Positions 9,123-17,974 of a stretch of DNA of 64,000 bases are shown one piece after another. Under the pieces are notes generated by a model that saw nothing but the letters and a program-made list of their open reading frames with translations, was not told where the DNA came from and did not search any database. The DNA comes from an uncultured Muribaculaceae bacterium (GTDB lineage: Bacteria > Bacteroidota > Bacteroidia > Bacteroidales > Muribaculaceae), in contig CAJUBC010000003.1 of assembly GCA_910584545.1 (NCBI GenBank), positions 22,582-86,581 on the forward strand. The letters are read 5' to 3'. Position 1 is the first letter of the stretch; each line of letters opens with the position of its first letter. Made by a program: the position numbers and the translations under genes.

Positions 9123-10613
9123 TTATTTACGGGTTGCTTTTCCGGTGTCGGCGGTGCGCTCGTATCCGAGGGTGCCGAGCACCTTGGAGAGGTAGACCTC
9201 GCAGAGGCGCACGCCGATCTCGGCGTCGATGCGCTCGGAGTTGGCCTGCAGCCAGCCGGTCTGGGCGAGGATCACGTCGTTGGTGGTGAGCACTCCCTCA
9301 TGGAAGCCGGTCTCTGCGTTGCGCAGGTTCTCCTCGGCGCTCTTCATGTTGGTCTGCGCCATGTCGAGGGTCTTGAAGGCCTCCTGGAACTTGAACTTGG
9401 CCTGCTCCACCTGGAGCTCCACCTTCTCCTCGAGGTCCTCGAGCATCAGGCGCTGGGCGTTGGTCGCGGTCCTGGCGGCGCGGTAGTGGTTGTACTTCCC
9501 GCCCCAGTGCCATATCGGGATGGTCACCCCGGCACCCACGCTGAAGCCCCCTCTCACGCGCTTGCTGAATCCGTCTATCAGGTTCGGCGTGGAGAAGGAG
9601 TAGGAGCCGACGACACCTAACTTGGGGAGCATCGTGCCCATGGCCATCCTCTCGCGGCCCTCGAGCACGTTGATGCCCTGACGGACGGCCTCGAGGTCCT
9701 GTCTGCGCGCGAGCACATCCTGCATGTTATAGGTATATGCCGGAGTGTTTCTGCCGCCGGACCCTTCGAAATCCTCGTCGTCGAGGCGCATCGATGCGCT
9801 GACGGGCTGGCCGCAGAGCTGCGCCAGCGACATGCGGGAGAGCGTGAGGCCGTTCTCCACCTTGGTGAGCATGATCTTCGCCTCGTTGAGCTTCACGTCG
9901 ACGGTGAGCAGGTCGCTGCGGGTGGCCACTCCGGCGTCGAGCATGGCCTGCACGTCATAGTGGAGCGTGTCGACAAGGTTGACGAAGCTGGCCGCGAGCC
10001 GCTGCTTGGCCTTGAGCGAGACCACCATCCAGTAGGCCTCGTCGACAGTGTAGATCACATTCTGCACCACTGTGTTGCGCGCGGCCACGGCCGCTTTCTC
10101 GGCATACTTGGCGATGTCGTTGAGCGCCTTGATCTCGCCTCCCATGAAGACCGGCTGGGTGAGGGTCACCGCCGCGCCGAACACGTTGTGCGTGTCGAAG
10201 CTGAGGGCGTCCTTGGGAATAACCGCTACCTCGGTGGGGATATACCCTCCTCCGTCAGGATTCTTGATCGGATTGCCCAGCGGGTCGGTCAGTATGTTCC
10301 AGTCGAAGGAGCCGGTGCCGGGATTGAACGATTTGGTCGGCAGCATTGCGTCTTCCGAAAGCAGGGATATGCCGTGCTGGTTGTAGGCGTACGCGGCCGT
10401 GAAGTCGATGCCGGGAAGATAGGCGGCCTTGGCGGCCTTCCGGTCGTAGCCGGCTCCGCTTATCGTCTCTTCCGCCATACGGATTGTCTTGTTGTTGGAG
10501 AGGGCCATCCGCCGGCATGAGTCAAGACTCACGCTCCCCTGAGCCAGAGCCGAGGGCTGCCAGACAGCCGCGCACAGCAGCGCCGCTCCTGTAAGTAGAC
10601 ATTTCCTGTTCAT
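9123..10613 (-). CDS. TolC-family outer membrane efflux protein
   Basis: The 496-residue protein has a signal peptide (MNRKCLLTGAALLCAAVWQ, then SALAQ). Two coiled-coil/helical OEP repeats follow (about 25-250 and 280-480) with typical phrases such as DSCRRMALSNNKTIRMAEE and TGFHEGVLTTNDVILAQ. It is the first gene of the operon and should provide the outer-membrane channel for the adaptor and ABC-2 permeases. It is divergent from the MATE gene, with 193 bases between them. Confidence 0.92.
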   Translation of the reverse strand: MNRKCLLTGAALLCAAVWQPSALAQGSVSLDSCRRMALSNNKTIRMAEETISGAGYDRKAAKAAYLPGIDFTAAYAYNQHGISLLSEDAMLPTKSFNPGTGSFDWNILTDPLGNPIKNPDGGGYIPTEVAVIPKDALSFDTHNVFGAAVTLTQPVFMGGEIKALNDIAKYAEKAAVAARNTVVQNVIYTVDEAYWMVVSLKAKQRLAASFVNLVDTLHYDVQAMLDAGVATRSDLLTVDVKLNEAKIMLTKVENGLTLSRMSLAQLCGQPVSASMRLDDEDFEGSGGRNTPAYTYNMQDVLARRQDLEAVRQGINVLEGRERMAMGTMLPKLGVVGSYSFSTPNLIDGFSKRVRGGFSVGAGVTIPIWHWGGKYNHYRAARTATNAQRLMLEDLEEKVELQVEQAKFKFQEAFKTLDMAQTNMKSAEENLRNAETGFHEGVLTTNDVILAQTGWLQANSERIDAEIGVRLCEVYLSKVLGTLGYERTADTGKATRK

Positions 10614-10806
10614 ATTAATATGGATAGTCTGGGGTTCTTATTCTGTTTTCTATAATTTCCTACAAAAAATCGGCCCAAATTGTTTTGGCAGGGGGGTGCA
10701 TAACGCAAAATGCGCCAATTTGACCAACAATTAGCCCTTATGACATGGCATTGTGTACCAATACGGCTACTTCAAATAAATTCGGCCTGCATTCCGTTGA
10801 AGTGAT

Positions 10807-12240
10807 ATGCAATCGATTTCTCTCTTTTTTAAGAAATACAGCGGGGAGTACCGTGCGCTGCTGCGTCTCGGAGCTCCGGTGCTGCTCACACAGGTGGGGG
10901 TGATATGCGTCAGCTTCGCCGACACCATGATGGTAGGGCTTTACGGCGTGAACGAGCTCGCCGCCGCCGCGTTTGTCAATTCTGTCTTTCTAATCCCGCT
11001 GGTGATGCTGATGGGACTGGCCGCGGGACTGACTCCGCTTGTCGGCGCGCTGTTCGGCCGGGGGAGTCTGGCCGAGGCGGGACGCATCGCGCGCGGAGGC
11101 CTTCAGATCAACCTCATGGCCGGGGCGCTCTTCACCATGGTGATGGGAGCCCTCTATTTCTTCCTCGACTGTTTCAACCAGCCGGAGGAGATCATGCCGC
11201 TGATCCGTCGGTATTACCTCATACTGATGTTCACTCTCGTGCCGATGTCGCTCTTCAACGCCCTTCAGCAATGGGCCAACGGCGTGACCGACACAGCGTC
11301 GCCGATGTGGATGATACTCCTGTCGGTGGGAGTCAACATCCTGCTTAACTGGCTTTTGATATATGGCAAGTTCGGGATGCCGGAGATGGGACTCGCCGGA
11401 GCGGGACTCGCGACGGTGATCGCTCGCGTCACAGGCCTTCTCGGAATGGCCCTCATCGTGTTCTGCACGCGCCGTTACCATCCCTTCCGCACCGGATTCT
11501 CCAACCCCGGCCGGCTCGGCGCGGTGCGCCGGAAGGTCTGGCGCACCTCCTATCCCGTTATGATCCAGAGCGGTGTGGAGTGCTCGCTCTGGACCTTCGG
11601 CGCGGTGGTCTGCGGATGGTACGGCGCGGTGCAGCTCGCCTCCTATCAGGTGACCAACACAATCGGCCAGCTCGGATTCATGATCTACCAGAGTTTCGGC
11701 GTGGCTGTGTCGGTGCGTGTCGCCAACTATGCAGGAGTGCTCGACGAGGCGGGAGCCGGACGCTGCGCGCGCGCCGGAGTCCATATCAACCTCCTGCTCG
11801 CCACGCTGGCCTCCCTCGTGTTCCTCGTCGGCGGAAAACATCTCCTCTCCCTCTTCTCCGAGAGTCCCGACGTGATCTCGGGCGCGGCCCTTCTGCTCTG
11901 GCCTCTCGTGCTCTATCAGTATCTCGATGCCCTGCAGCTCACGCTCTGCAACGCCATCCGCGGAACCTCTAAGGTGAGGCCCCTGCTCTGGATCAGCGTG
12001 GTCAGCTACATTATAGTCGGCGTACCGGTGCTGCTGCTCTTCGCCGACACGTTCGGATGGCACAACCTCGGTGTCTATTACAGCTTCGATATCGCGCTGC
12101 TGACAGCCGCCGTGATGGCCTGGATCGTATTCCGGCGCACAAAAATCGAGGGTGCGACGGATGATATAGCTGAAAGTATGAAAAAAATCGCTAACTTTGC
12201 CGTTGTAAAAAAAACGTCTTATAACAAAACCATCTTATAA
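10807..12240 (+). CDS. MATE-family multidrug efflux transporter
   Basis: The 477-residue protein has about twelve membrane segments and the MATE hallmarks: FADTMMVGLYGVNELAAAAF near residue 36 and, in the second half, the homologous repeat VQLASYQVTNTIGQLGFMIY. It is an Na+/H+-driven exporter of cationic compounds by family. Its last 25 residues are polar and Lys-rich, and the DNA encoding them contains the likely promoter of the next gene. It is divergent from the tolC-like operon. The substrate is unknown. Confidence 0.92.
   Translation: MQSISLFFKKYSGEYRALLRLGAPVLLTQVGVICVSFADTMMVGLYGVNELAAAAFVNSVFLIPLVMLMGLAAGLTPLVGALFGRGSLAEAGRIARGGLQINLMAGALFTMVMGALYFFLDCFNQPEEIMPLIRRYYLILMFTLVPMSLFNALQQWANGVTDTASPMWMILLSVGVNILLNWLLIYGKFGMPEMGLAGAGLATVIARVTGLLGMALIVFCTRRYHPFRTGFSNPGRLGAVRRKVWRTSYPVMIQSGVECSLWTFGAVVCGWYGAVQLASYQVTNTIGQLGFMIYQSFGVAVSVRVANYAGVLDEAGAGRCARAGVHINLLLATLASLVFLVGGKHLLSLFSESPDVISGAALLLWPLVLYQYLDALQLTLCNAIRGTSKVRPLLWISVVSYIIVGVPVLLLFADTFGWHNLGVYYSFDIALLTAAVMAWIVFRRTKIEGATDDIAESMKKIANFAVVKKTSYNKTIL
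12192..12199 (+). promoter_or_regulatory. Candidate -7 box for the RidA gene
   Basis: TAACTTTG matches the Bacteroidota -7 consensus TAnnTTTG. It lies inside the 3' end of the MATE gene, 52 bases before the RidA start codon. No good -33 TTTG is seen at the right distance. Confidence 0.45.
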
Positions 12241-12250
12241 TAAAGATATC

Positions 12251-12625
12251 ATGAAACAACCAGTATCCACTCCGGCCGCACCCGCGGCCATCGGTCCCTA
12301 CAGCCAGGCTGTGAAGACCGGAAACCTTCTCTTCTGCTCGGGTCAGCTTCCCATCGACCCCGCCACCGGCGAAATGCCCACCGACATCAAGGCCCAGACC
12401 CGTCAGAGCCTCTCCAACGTGAAGGCCATCCTCGAGGCTGCCGGCACTTCGATGGAGAATGTGGTGAAATCCACCGTGTTCCTCGCCGACATGAGCCTCT
12501 TCGGCCCCATGAACGAGGTCTATGCAGAGTTCTTCGGCGAGCCCTTCCCCGCACGCTGCGCGTTCGCTGTCAAGGAGCTCCCCAAGCAGGCCCTGGTGGA
12601 GATCGAGGTGATCGCCGCCTGCTGA
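12251..12625 (+). CDS. ridA: RidA/YjgF family imine deaminase
   Basis: The 124-residue protein spans the full family length. It has the N-terminal AIGPYSQAV signature, CSGQLPIDPATG, and the C-terminal RCAFAVKELPKQALVEIE block. The block contains the conserved Arg and Glu that bind and hydrolyse reactive 2-aminoacrylate and imino acids made by PLP enzymes. It is cytosolic, probably trimeric, and a single gene closed by the hairpin at 12653-12680. Confidence 0.93.
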   Translation: MKQPVSTPAAPAAIGPYSQAVKTGNLLFCSGQLPIDPATGEMPTDIKAQTRQSLSNVKAILEAAGTSMENVVKSTVFLADMSLFGPMNEVYAEFFGEPFPARCAFAVKELPKQALVEIEVIAAC

Positions 12626-12652
12626 TTTTTTACACGGATTTGACTGAAAAGC

Positions 12653-12680
12653 AGCCCTCGATGCTGAAGCATCGGGGGCT
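12653..12680. terminator. Bidirectional hairpin between the RidA and terminase genes
   Basis: AGCCCTCGATGC (12653-12664), loop TGAA, GCATCGGGGGCT (12669-12680): a 12-bp stem with one G-T wobble between two convergent genes. Its core GATGC-loop-GCATC also occurs in the hairpins at 32344 and 34574. Confidence 0.65.
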
Positions 12681-12687
12681 TGCTCTA

Positions 12688-14814
12688 TCACCAGAGTACG
12701 TCGGGGAGCCGGCGGCGCGTGTAGGCGTGATAGTCTGAGGCGGTACGGGGCGCGCGGCGCGGCGGATCCATCTCGTGGAAGCAGATGTGCAGCCCGATGG
12801 CGCGTGTCATCAGCAGGTCGTCGTGGCAGCCGGCTATCGCGCCGTACGACCCGTTCTGCCGCCGCTCGTAGGAGAGGTATTCGTCGAGGCAGTTCTGATC
12901 GCGCTCCGTGTAGAGGCCCTCGCGGATCACCTTCACCAATGTCGCCACTATCGCGGGCTTGGTGGAGATGTTGGTGTGGAAGCCGTAGCGCACCGGCGCG
13001 CCCATCAGCACCGCCTCCTCGCTTCGTCGCCTCGCGTAGAGGTTGGGATAGACCTCGCGCAGACGGTTGAGGATGAATCCCGACTGGTCGCCGTCGACAT
13101 CGCGGTCGGGATCGCGCGTCTCCAGTGTGTTGCTCTCTATCACGAGCAGGGCATGGCCGTAGAACTGCGCCGCCATCGCCGCGCGCCATGCCAAGATGTC
13201 GAAGTCGGTGTGGCCGCGCCATTGCGCCACCACCTCCGGACCCTCGCCGCGCAGCATCGGCTCGCGGTCGAATATGACTATCACTGACCAGTCGGCCCGC
13301 GCGCCGCGACCACCCACATCGACCACAGCCACATATCGGTTCTCGATCTCGAAGTCATGTTCGGATTCGGGCAGTTTCCATATCTGCCAGCCGCCGGAGG
13401 GGAGGGGAGTGAAGCGCACGTCGCGCAGCATCTCCGCGCGCTCCCGGTCGCTCACCACGCGCCCCGCCGCGTCGGCAGCTCCCGGCACGTCGATCTCCCC
13501 GCTACGCTTCGCCGCGACGCAGCCGGCGCGGAGCTCCTCCACCCGGTAGCGGTCGAACACCCTCGCGCCGGAATGGACGAACGCCTCCACGTCGTCGCTC
13601 GGATATTCGGCAGCCATCAGCCCGTGGTCGGAGTATTTGGATCGCTCCGAGATGTACCAGTTGATCGCCTCTAACGTGGCGCCCCGTTCCCAGAGCCACC
13701 AGAGATAGCGGCCCGGCTGCGCGCGGTCGCTTTCGGCCGCGTCGCATTCCCGGCCGGCGTAGAGCCTCGCCGCGAACTCGACCGCGTCGGCCAAAGGCGC
13801 GGAGTACTGGTCGATCTCGTACCAGGCCACGAACATCGACTCGAACTGCGACAGCCCCCGCTTCGCGGCGTCATACTCCCGGTGGAAGAAGTTGCCGGTG
13901 CCGTTGGCCGTCGATTCGTAGACTATCATGGTCATCGGCTTCAGGAGCACGCCCGAGCAGGCGGAGCGCAGTATCTGCTCCGGGGTCTTGCCGAGCGTGG
14001 CTTTCCATATCCCCACCTCCGAACAGTGGACAAGGCTGTAGTCGCCGCCCCGGCATGAGTCGGGACGCTCCGCCGTGCCTATCTTTATCTTGCAGTTGCG
14101 CGAGGGCACCCTGAACATCTGGCGCGACCTCCCCACGCCCTCAATCTTCCTGGCCTTCGGATCGGGAATCTCCCCCTCATCCACGAGGAACTTATCCGGA
14201 TAGTGTCCGATCATGCGGTCGAACATATCCTTGATCTCGTCGCTGCCGACGCCCTGATGGGCTATGATGAGGGAGTTGAGTCCCTTGCTGTGGACAAGCT
14301 GCAGCCAGGCCATGTAGAGCTGGGCGCAGGTGCTTCCGCCCCATTGCCTGGCCTTCAGCAGGATAAGGCGTATCGGCCTGCCGGCGCAGCGCATCTCCTC
14401 GAGCCGCTCCACGAACTTGCGCTGCGGCCTGTTGAGCCGGAACTGCACATCCTCGCCGCCGAGCTTGCTCTTGATGTAGGCGCGTGTGGCGGCCCAGTAA
14501 GGGAAATCATGGAGCGCGCGGAGGCGCGAGAACCGGTCGGCCACCGATTCCCGCTCCTTCATGCTCGGCTCGTGGCCGCAGAGCCGCCGGGCATAACCGC
14601 GCATCGAGCCGCATTCCTGAAGTATCTTTATCTCCGGAAGCGTGCGCATGCTCTCCGGAAGCCACAGCGCCCCCTGCTCGAGGTCGTTGACCTCGACCTT
14701 GAACCGCCGGCCGGTGCTGCCCATGCCTGACACCGGGTCGAACACGCGGGAAATCTCCGCGTTGCGCCGGCGGTTCTCTTCCAATATTTCGGCTGTTTTT
14801 TCCTGAATGTCCAT
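12688..14814 (-). CDS. Phage-like terminase large subunit (TerL)
   Basis: The 708-residue protein has the order expected for TerL. A Walker-A-like loop (LLKARQWGGST, about residues 152-162) is followed by a Walker-B-like strand (LVHCSE, about 261-266), the coupling phrase YESTANG, and the EYPSDDVEAF block. The RNase-H-type nuclease domain has acidic residues at VAVVDVG (about D499), IESN and HDD near the C-terminus. It should package DNA into a capsid. The ATG at 14814 is preferred over an upstream GTG inside the preceding gene. It is the last gene of the minus-strand phage-like cluster. No portal gene, the normal partner of TerL, is found next to it. Confidence 0.82.
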   Translation of the reverse strand: MDIQEKTAEILEENRRRNAEISRVFDPVSGMGSTGRRFKVEVNDLEQGALWLPESMRTLPEIKILQECGSMRGYARRLCGHEPSMKERESVADRFSRLRALHDFPYWAATRAYIKSKLGGEDVQFRLNRPQRKFVERLEEMRCAGRPIRLILLKARQWGGSTCAQLYMAWLQLVHSKGLNSLIIAHQGVGSDEIKDMFDRMIGHYPDKFLVDEGEIPDPKARKIEGVGRSRQMFRVPSRNCKIKIGTAERPDSCRGGDYSLVHCSEVGIWKATLGKTPEQILRSACSGVLLKPMTMIVYESTANGTGNFFHREYDAAKRGLSQFESMFVAWYEIDQYSAPLADAVEFAARLYAGRECDAAESDRAQPGRYLWWLWERGATLEAINWYISERSKYSDHGLMAAEYPSDDVEAFVHSGARVFDRYRVEELRAGCVAAKRSGEIDVPGAADAAGRVVSDRERAEMLRDVRFTPLPSGGWQIWKLPESEHDFEIENRYVAVVDVGGRGARADWSVIVIFDREPMLRGEGPEVVAQWRGHTDFDILAWRAAMAAQFYGHALLVIESNTLETRDPDRDVDGDQSGFILNRLREVYPNLYARRRSEEAVLMGAPVRYGFHTNISTKPAIVATLVKVIREGLYTERDQNCLDEYLSYERRQNGSYGAIAGCHDDLLMTRAIGLHICFHEMDPPRRAPRTASDYHAYTRRRLPDVLW

Positions 14815-14848
14815 AGCGGTGTGCGGCTGCGGCGCAGCCGTTGTGTTA

Positions 14849-15427
14849 TCAATTATTATGTGTAAGTATCTCACGCACGGAGGCGGCTGCGCGCCGCGCC
14901 ACCCTCTCCACGAGCGAGGAGGGGATGAAGATTGAGTCGCCTGCGATCTCGGGCCGGGGCAGATAGCTTGCCTCGGCGATCACCGCGCCGGGCAGCGAGC
15001 CGTAGATGTCAAGGACGCGCCCGTCGCCGCCATGGCGCAGGTGAATCCCCCGGTGGCGGCGGCCGGAGCGTCGCCGCGCCGTGGCCCGCAGCAGCGGGAC
15101 CTGAGCGGCCGGAACGGTCTGCGTCAGGCCGTCGCTCCAGTCGCTCATGCGCAGGTAGAGCAGCCGCATGAATCCGGCGGGGAGCCGGGCCGTCGCCACG
15201 CCGTCGCCATCGTAGCCGAGAGGCGCCTCGAGAGGCAGTCCCTCGCTGATGTCGCCGGCTTCGGCCTCCGCGCTCTCGAGGCGCGCCGCCTCCGGAAGGA
15301 GACGGCGCACCAGAGAGATCAGGTCCGTGCCGGGGTCGCAGTAGGCCACTCGAGTCTCGAGCAGGACGCGGTTCTCGTCGAGCAGCATCAGCGCGGCGTT
15401 GGTCAGTTCGCTCACCGATACGTTCAT
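14849..15427 (-). CDS. Unrecognised phage-cluster protein, possible head-tail connector
   Basis: The 192-residue soluble protein is Arg- and Ala-rich. Residues 1-50 are helical (VSELTNAALMLLDENRVLLE). A middle block contains LPAGFMRLLYLRMSDW, and the C-terminus is again helical (SSLVERVARRAAASVREIL). The length, the LP-GF-RL-RMSDW block and a position between capsid and terminase fit an adaptor or neck protein, but no family is recognised. Its start overlaps the preceding stop in an ATGA, so it is translationally coupled. Confidence 0.6.
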   Translation of the reverse strand: MNVSVSELTNAALMLLDENRVLLETRVAYCDPGTDLISLVRRLLPEAARLESAEAEAGDISEGLPLEAPLGYDGDGVATARLPAGFMRLLYLRMSDWSDGLTQTVPAAQVPLLRATARRRSGRRHRGIHLRHGGDGRVLDIYGSLPGAVIAEASYLPRPEIAGDSIFIPSSLVERVARRAAASVREILTHNN

Positions 15428-15642
15428 CGCAGCCTCACTATCTTATGGTCGTGATAATATCGGCTCTCCTCGATCACCTTAATTATCACCGGGTTCTGCG
15501 TGGTGAACGTGGCCGGCACATCGCCGAAGCCCGACGACGTTCCCCCTCTGAAGGGTATCCTCCACACCCGCCCGTGCGGCGAGTTGCTTATCAGGGCGCT
15601 CCATTCGAGCATCCCGTAGACTCCGTATGTTCTTGCTTCCAT
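15424..15642 (-). CDS. Small unrecognised protein of the phage-like cluster
   Basis: The 72-residue protein is predicted to be mostly beta (RVWRIPFRGGTSSGFGDVP, then PVIIKVIEES) and ends in a basic KIVRLR. It sits 54 bases after the capsid gene and is coupled by ATGA to the next gene. The size and position suit a small head decoration or joining protein. There is no direct evidence of function. Confidence 0.55.
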   Translation of the reverse strand: MEARTYGVYGMLEWSALISNSPHGRVWRIPFRGGTSSGFGDVPATFTTQNPVIIKVIEESRYYHDHKIVRLR

Positions 15643-15696
15643 CGGCTTATCTTGTTGGTCTTGTTAAGTTTAACTTCGGGAGATGGAGGGGAGCCG

Positions 15697-17208
15697 TCAA
15701 AGCTCCACCTCCCCCTTGTATTCTCTCCAGACGGTGGTCTCCTTGAGGTCGTCGCCCACCGATGTCTCGCCGTACCACATCTGGCCCGTGCGCGCCTGGG
15801 GCGACATGCCGGGACAGTCGCGGCAGAGATAGTAGATGTCGGAGGGATTCGGTTTCACCGGAGCGGTCTCCTTTTCCCAGATCTTGAAGACAAAGGCGTC
15901 GCTCGCGCCTCCCTCTCCCTCGCCGTCGATCCAGATATGGCAGCTTCCCTTCAGGGCGAGCGCGTCCCAGATAAGGATGCCGTTGCGGGTGGCCTCCTCG
16001 CCGTCGACGCGGTCGGAGAAGGAGTGCTCGCTGCTGTAGACATAGTGGACCAGGCGGTTCTCTCCGATCAGCGCGCCGCTGTTGCTCCAGCCGAGACGGT
16101 CGAGCGTCGGCTCGCGCTTGATCTCGATGTCGCCGAACACGGTGTGGAAGTTGGTGACGGTCCAGCCGATGGCGTTGACCTTGGTCGAGATCTGTATCTC
16201 CGGATGCTTCGAGAAGTCGATGCACTGTATCTGCTCAAGGAGGTTCTTACCGGCGAGCAGGAGGGCGGTCTTCGGCACATCCTCGCCGGTGAAGAACATC
16301 TTGGCCAGCGAGATGATGCGCTCCACGGTCCAGGCTCCCTCATGCTGCAGCTCGCGCTTGAACTGCCAGCGGAGTCCCTCGGTGCAGTAGACGTACTGCA
16401 TGCCCATCTTGGGGACGTTGACCTTGAACTTCCCGGCGCGTCCGGCCCAGAGGGTCCTGTTGCCGCGCACCTTGAAGTTGGCGATGGCCTGCTCGGCGAT
16501 GATGGCCTTGGAGAAGGGGATGCGCTTGCGCTGGCTCTCGAAGTAGTCGCTCACCACCTGGTTCATGCCCCGCTTCTGGAGGTAGACCTTGGAGGGACGG
16601 GGCACGATCAGGTCGGGATCCACCTCCTTCTGGGTCTCGTAGAGGGAGTTGGCGAGGATCACGCACTCGGTTCCGGAGGGAATCTCGGGAATGGTGCAGA
16701 ACTCGTCGGCGGGACTGGTCTTGGGGCCGTTGACGGCGCGGACCACGGGATTGTTGGTGGTGGGGTCGTAGCCGGTCACGAAGAGCATCAGCTCCTTGCC
16801 GGCGGTCTTGGTGGCTCCGTCGGCCGAATAACCGTCCACCCCTTTCACGAGCAGCGTGCTGTAGGGGCGCGGGAGCGCCTGGTCGGAGCTGCGCAGCGGC
16901 AGCACTCCCTGCATGGAGTCGGTCTGCCTCATGGTGTTGGAGAGGGTCACGAAGCTGCGGGGCTCGTCGATCATGAAATGGTCCACCTCGGGACTGTTCA
17001 CCTTGACGCGCTTCGCCTTGAGCATGAGGTTCATCAGCGGCGTGTCGTCGGAGTTGAAGCTGAAGAGCTCGTCGTCGATGTCGCTCTCGATGAAGTTGCC
17101 GGCGTCGAGGCCGCCGGTTGCCTCGGCCGCCGAGGATACTGTCGCGGGCTGGCCGGGATACTGGGTGAGGTTGCCGGAAGTTCCGGCAGTTGCTTTAGTT
17201 TCAGTCAT
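15697..17208 (-). CDS. Probable HK97-fold major capsid protein (SU10/DUF5309-like)
   Basis: The 503-residue protein has no signal peptide. A disordered N-terminus (residues 1-35, rich in Thr, Ala and Gly) leads to DDTPLMNLMLKAKRVKV, the usual opening of SU10-type capsid proteins. The C-terminal half contains TNFHTVFGDIEIKREPTLDR followed by GWSNSGALIG, a typical run of that family, where the chain returns to the P-domain. Placement next to TerL supports a capsid role. The family name is from remembered sequence features; an HMM search was not possible. The ATG at 17208 follows the PEKP repeat tract. Confidence 0.65.
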   Translation of the reverse strand: MTETKATAGTSGNLTQYPGQPATVSSAAEATGGLDAGNFIESDIDDELFSFNSDDTPLMNLMLKAKRVKVNSPEVDHFMIDEPRSFVTLSNTMRQTDSMQGVLPLRSSDQALPRPYSTLLVKGVDGYSADGATKTAGKELMLFVTGYDPTTNNPVVRAVNGPKTSPADEFCTIPEIPSGTECVILANSLYETQKEVDPDLIVPRPSKVYLQKRGMNQVVSDYFESQRKRIPFSKAIIAEQAIANFKVRGNRTLWAGRAGKFKVNVPKMGMQYVYCTEGLRWQFKRELQHEGAWTVERIISLAKMFFTGEDVPKTALLLAGKNLLEQIQCIDFSKHPEIQISTKVNAIGWTVTNFHTVFGDIEIKREPTLDRLGWSNSGALIGENRLVHYVYSSEHSFSDRVDGEEATRNGILIWDALALKGSCHIWIDGEGEGGASDAFVFKIWEKETAPVKPNPSDIYYLCRDCPGMSPQARTGQMWYGETSVGDDLKETTVWREYKGEVEL

Positions 17209-17221
17209 GGTTTTTTAATTA

Positions 17222-17350
17222 AATTTTTTCGAGAATCTCGAGAATCTCGGGTTTCTCGAGGATCTCGGGATCGGGCTTCTCGGGTTTCTCGGGCTTCTCG
17301 GGTTTCTCGGGCTTCTCGGGTTTCTCGGGCTCCTCGGGTTTCTCGGGCAA
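17222..17350 (-). repeat. PEKP minisatellite (9-bp units), in frame behind a double stop
   Basis: About a dozen copies of a 9-base unit (CCCGAGAAA/G on the minus strand) encode a Pro-Glu-Lys ladder, then PDPEILEKPEILEILEKI and a TAA at 17219-17221. The tract is in the same frame as the 176-residue gene upstream, separated from it only by the tandem stops TGA TAA (17351-17356). That gene contains a shorter, diverged copy of the same ladder (EFEILEKPEEPETPEKP). The tract ends 11 bases before the capsid start codon. Confidence 0.85.
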
Positions 17351-17353
17351 TTA

Positions 17354-17884
17354 TCAGTATGCTCCCCGCGCGAGGTCGAAGATGTTGTCGGGGCGGCGGG
17401 CGGCCATCGGGCCGTGGCCGGTACCGGGGTGGGGGAGACCGTCGCTAAGTTCTTCGGTCAGCATCTCTTCGCGGATGGTGGCGTTGCGGCCGCGGATCTC
17501 GGCCTCTTCCGAGGCGCGGGCGAGGTCCTGCTCATAGTCGATGCCGCGGAGCAGGATCGAGAGGGTGGTGTCGCTGATCTCGCCGGCCTCCAGTTCGCCG
17601 GCGATCTCCGTGAGAAGATTCCTGACATCCTCGCGGGTCTCGCCGAGATCCAGCCCGGCGGTCCGCTCCGCCAGATTCGGCTGCTCGTGCTCCTCCGGTT
17701 TTTCGCTCTCGCCGAGCTCCCCGGGTTTCTCGGGCGTCTCGGGTTCCTCGGGTTTCTCGAGAATCTCGAATTCCTCAAGATTCTCGAAGTCTCCGGGCTT
17801 CTCCTCCGGAAGCTCCGCCTGCGGCCCCCGCGAGGAGTCGATGGCATTCTTGATGGCCTCGGTGATTGTCTTTACTGTTTTCAT
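17354..17884 (-). CDS. E/P-rich protein of the phage-like cluster, scaffold-like
   Basis: The 176-residue acidic protein has a helical N-terminus (MKTVKTITEAIKNAIDSS). A low-complexity Glu-Pro-Lys stretch follows (about residues 28-72), then a helical region with LRNLLTEI-like text (VRNLLTEIAGELEAGEIS) and a short C-terminal tail (NIFDLARGAY). A charged, helical protein just upstream of a capsid gene is the usual setting for a scaffold, but no family is recognised. A TAACTTTG -7-like box lies 50 bases upstream (17935-17942). The stop is a tandem TGA TAA. Confidence 0.6.
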   Translation of the reverse strand: MKTVKTITEAIKNAIDSSRGPQAELPEEKPGDFENLEEFEILEKPEEPETPEKPGELGESEKPEEHEQPNLAERTAGLDLGETREDVRNLLTEIAGELEAGEISDTTLSILLRGIDYEQDLARASEEAEIRGRNATIREEMLTEELSDGLPHPGTGHGPMAARRPDNIFDLARGAY

Positions 17885-17974
17885 ATCGTTTCGGTTTTGT
17901 GGCGGCGTTTGCTTCGTCCGCCGGTTTACGGTTGCAAAGTTACTGTGCCGGTTCCTGTCTCGGGCGATAACCGT

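Noticed and set aside
17222..17350. Short regular repeats that could be a CRISPR array
   Set aside because: Units are 9 bases, contiguous and in a coding frame; there are no spacers and no cas genes.
15445..17448. A 667-codon plus-strand open frame across the capsid region
   Set aside because: It is antisense to the capsid gene, Gly/Val/Leu-rich from GC-rich codon shadowing, and shows no domain.
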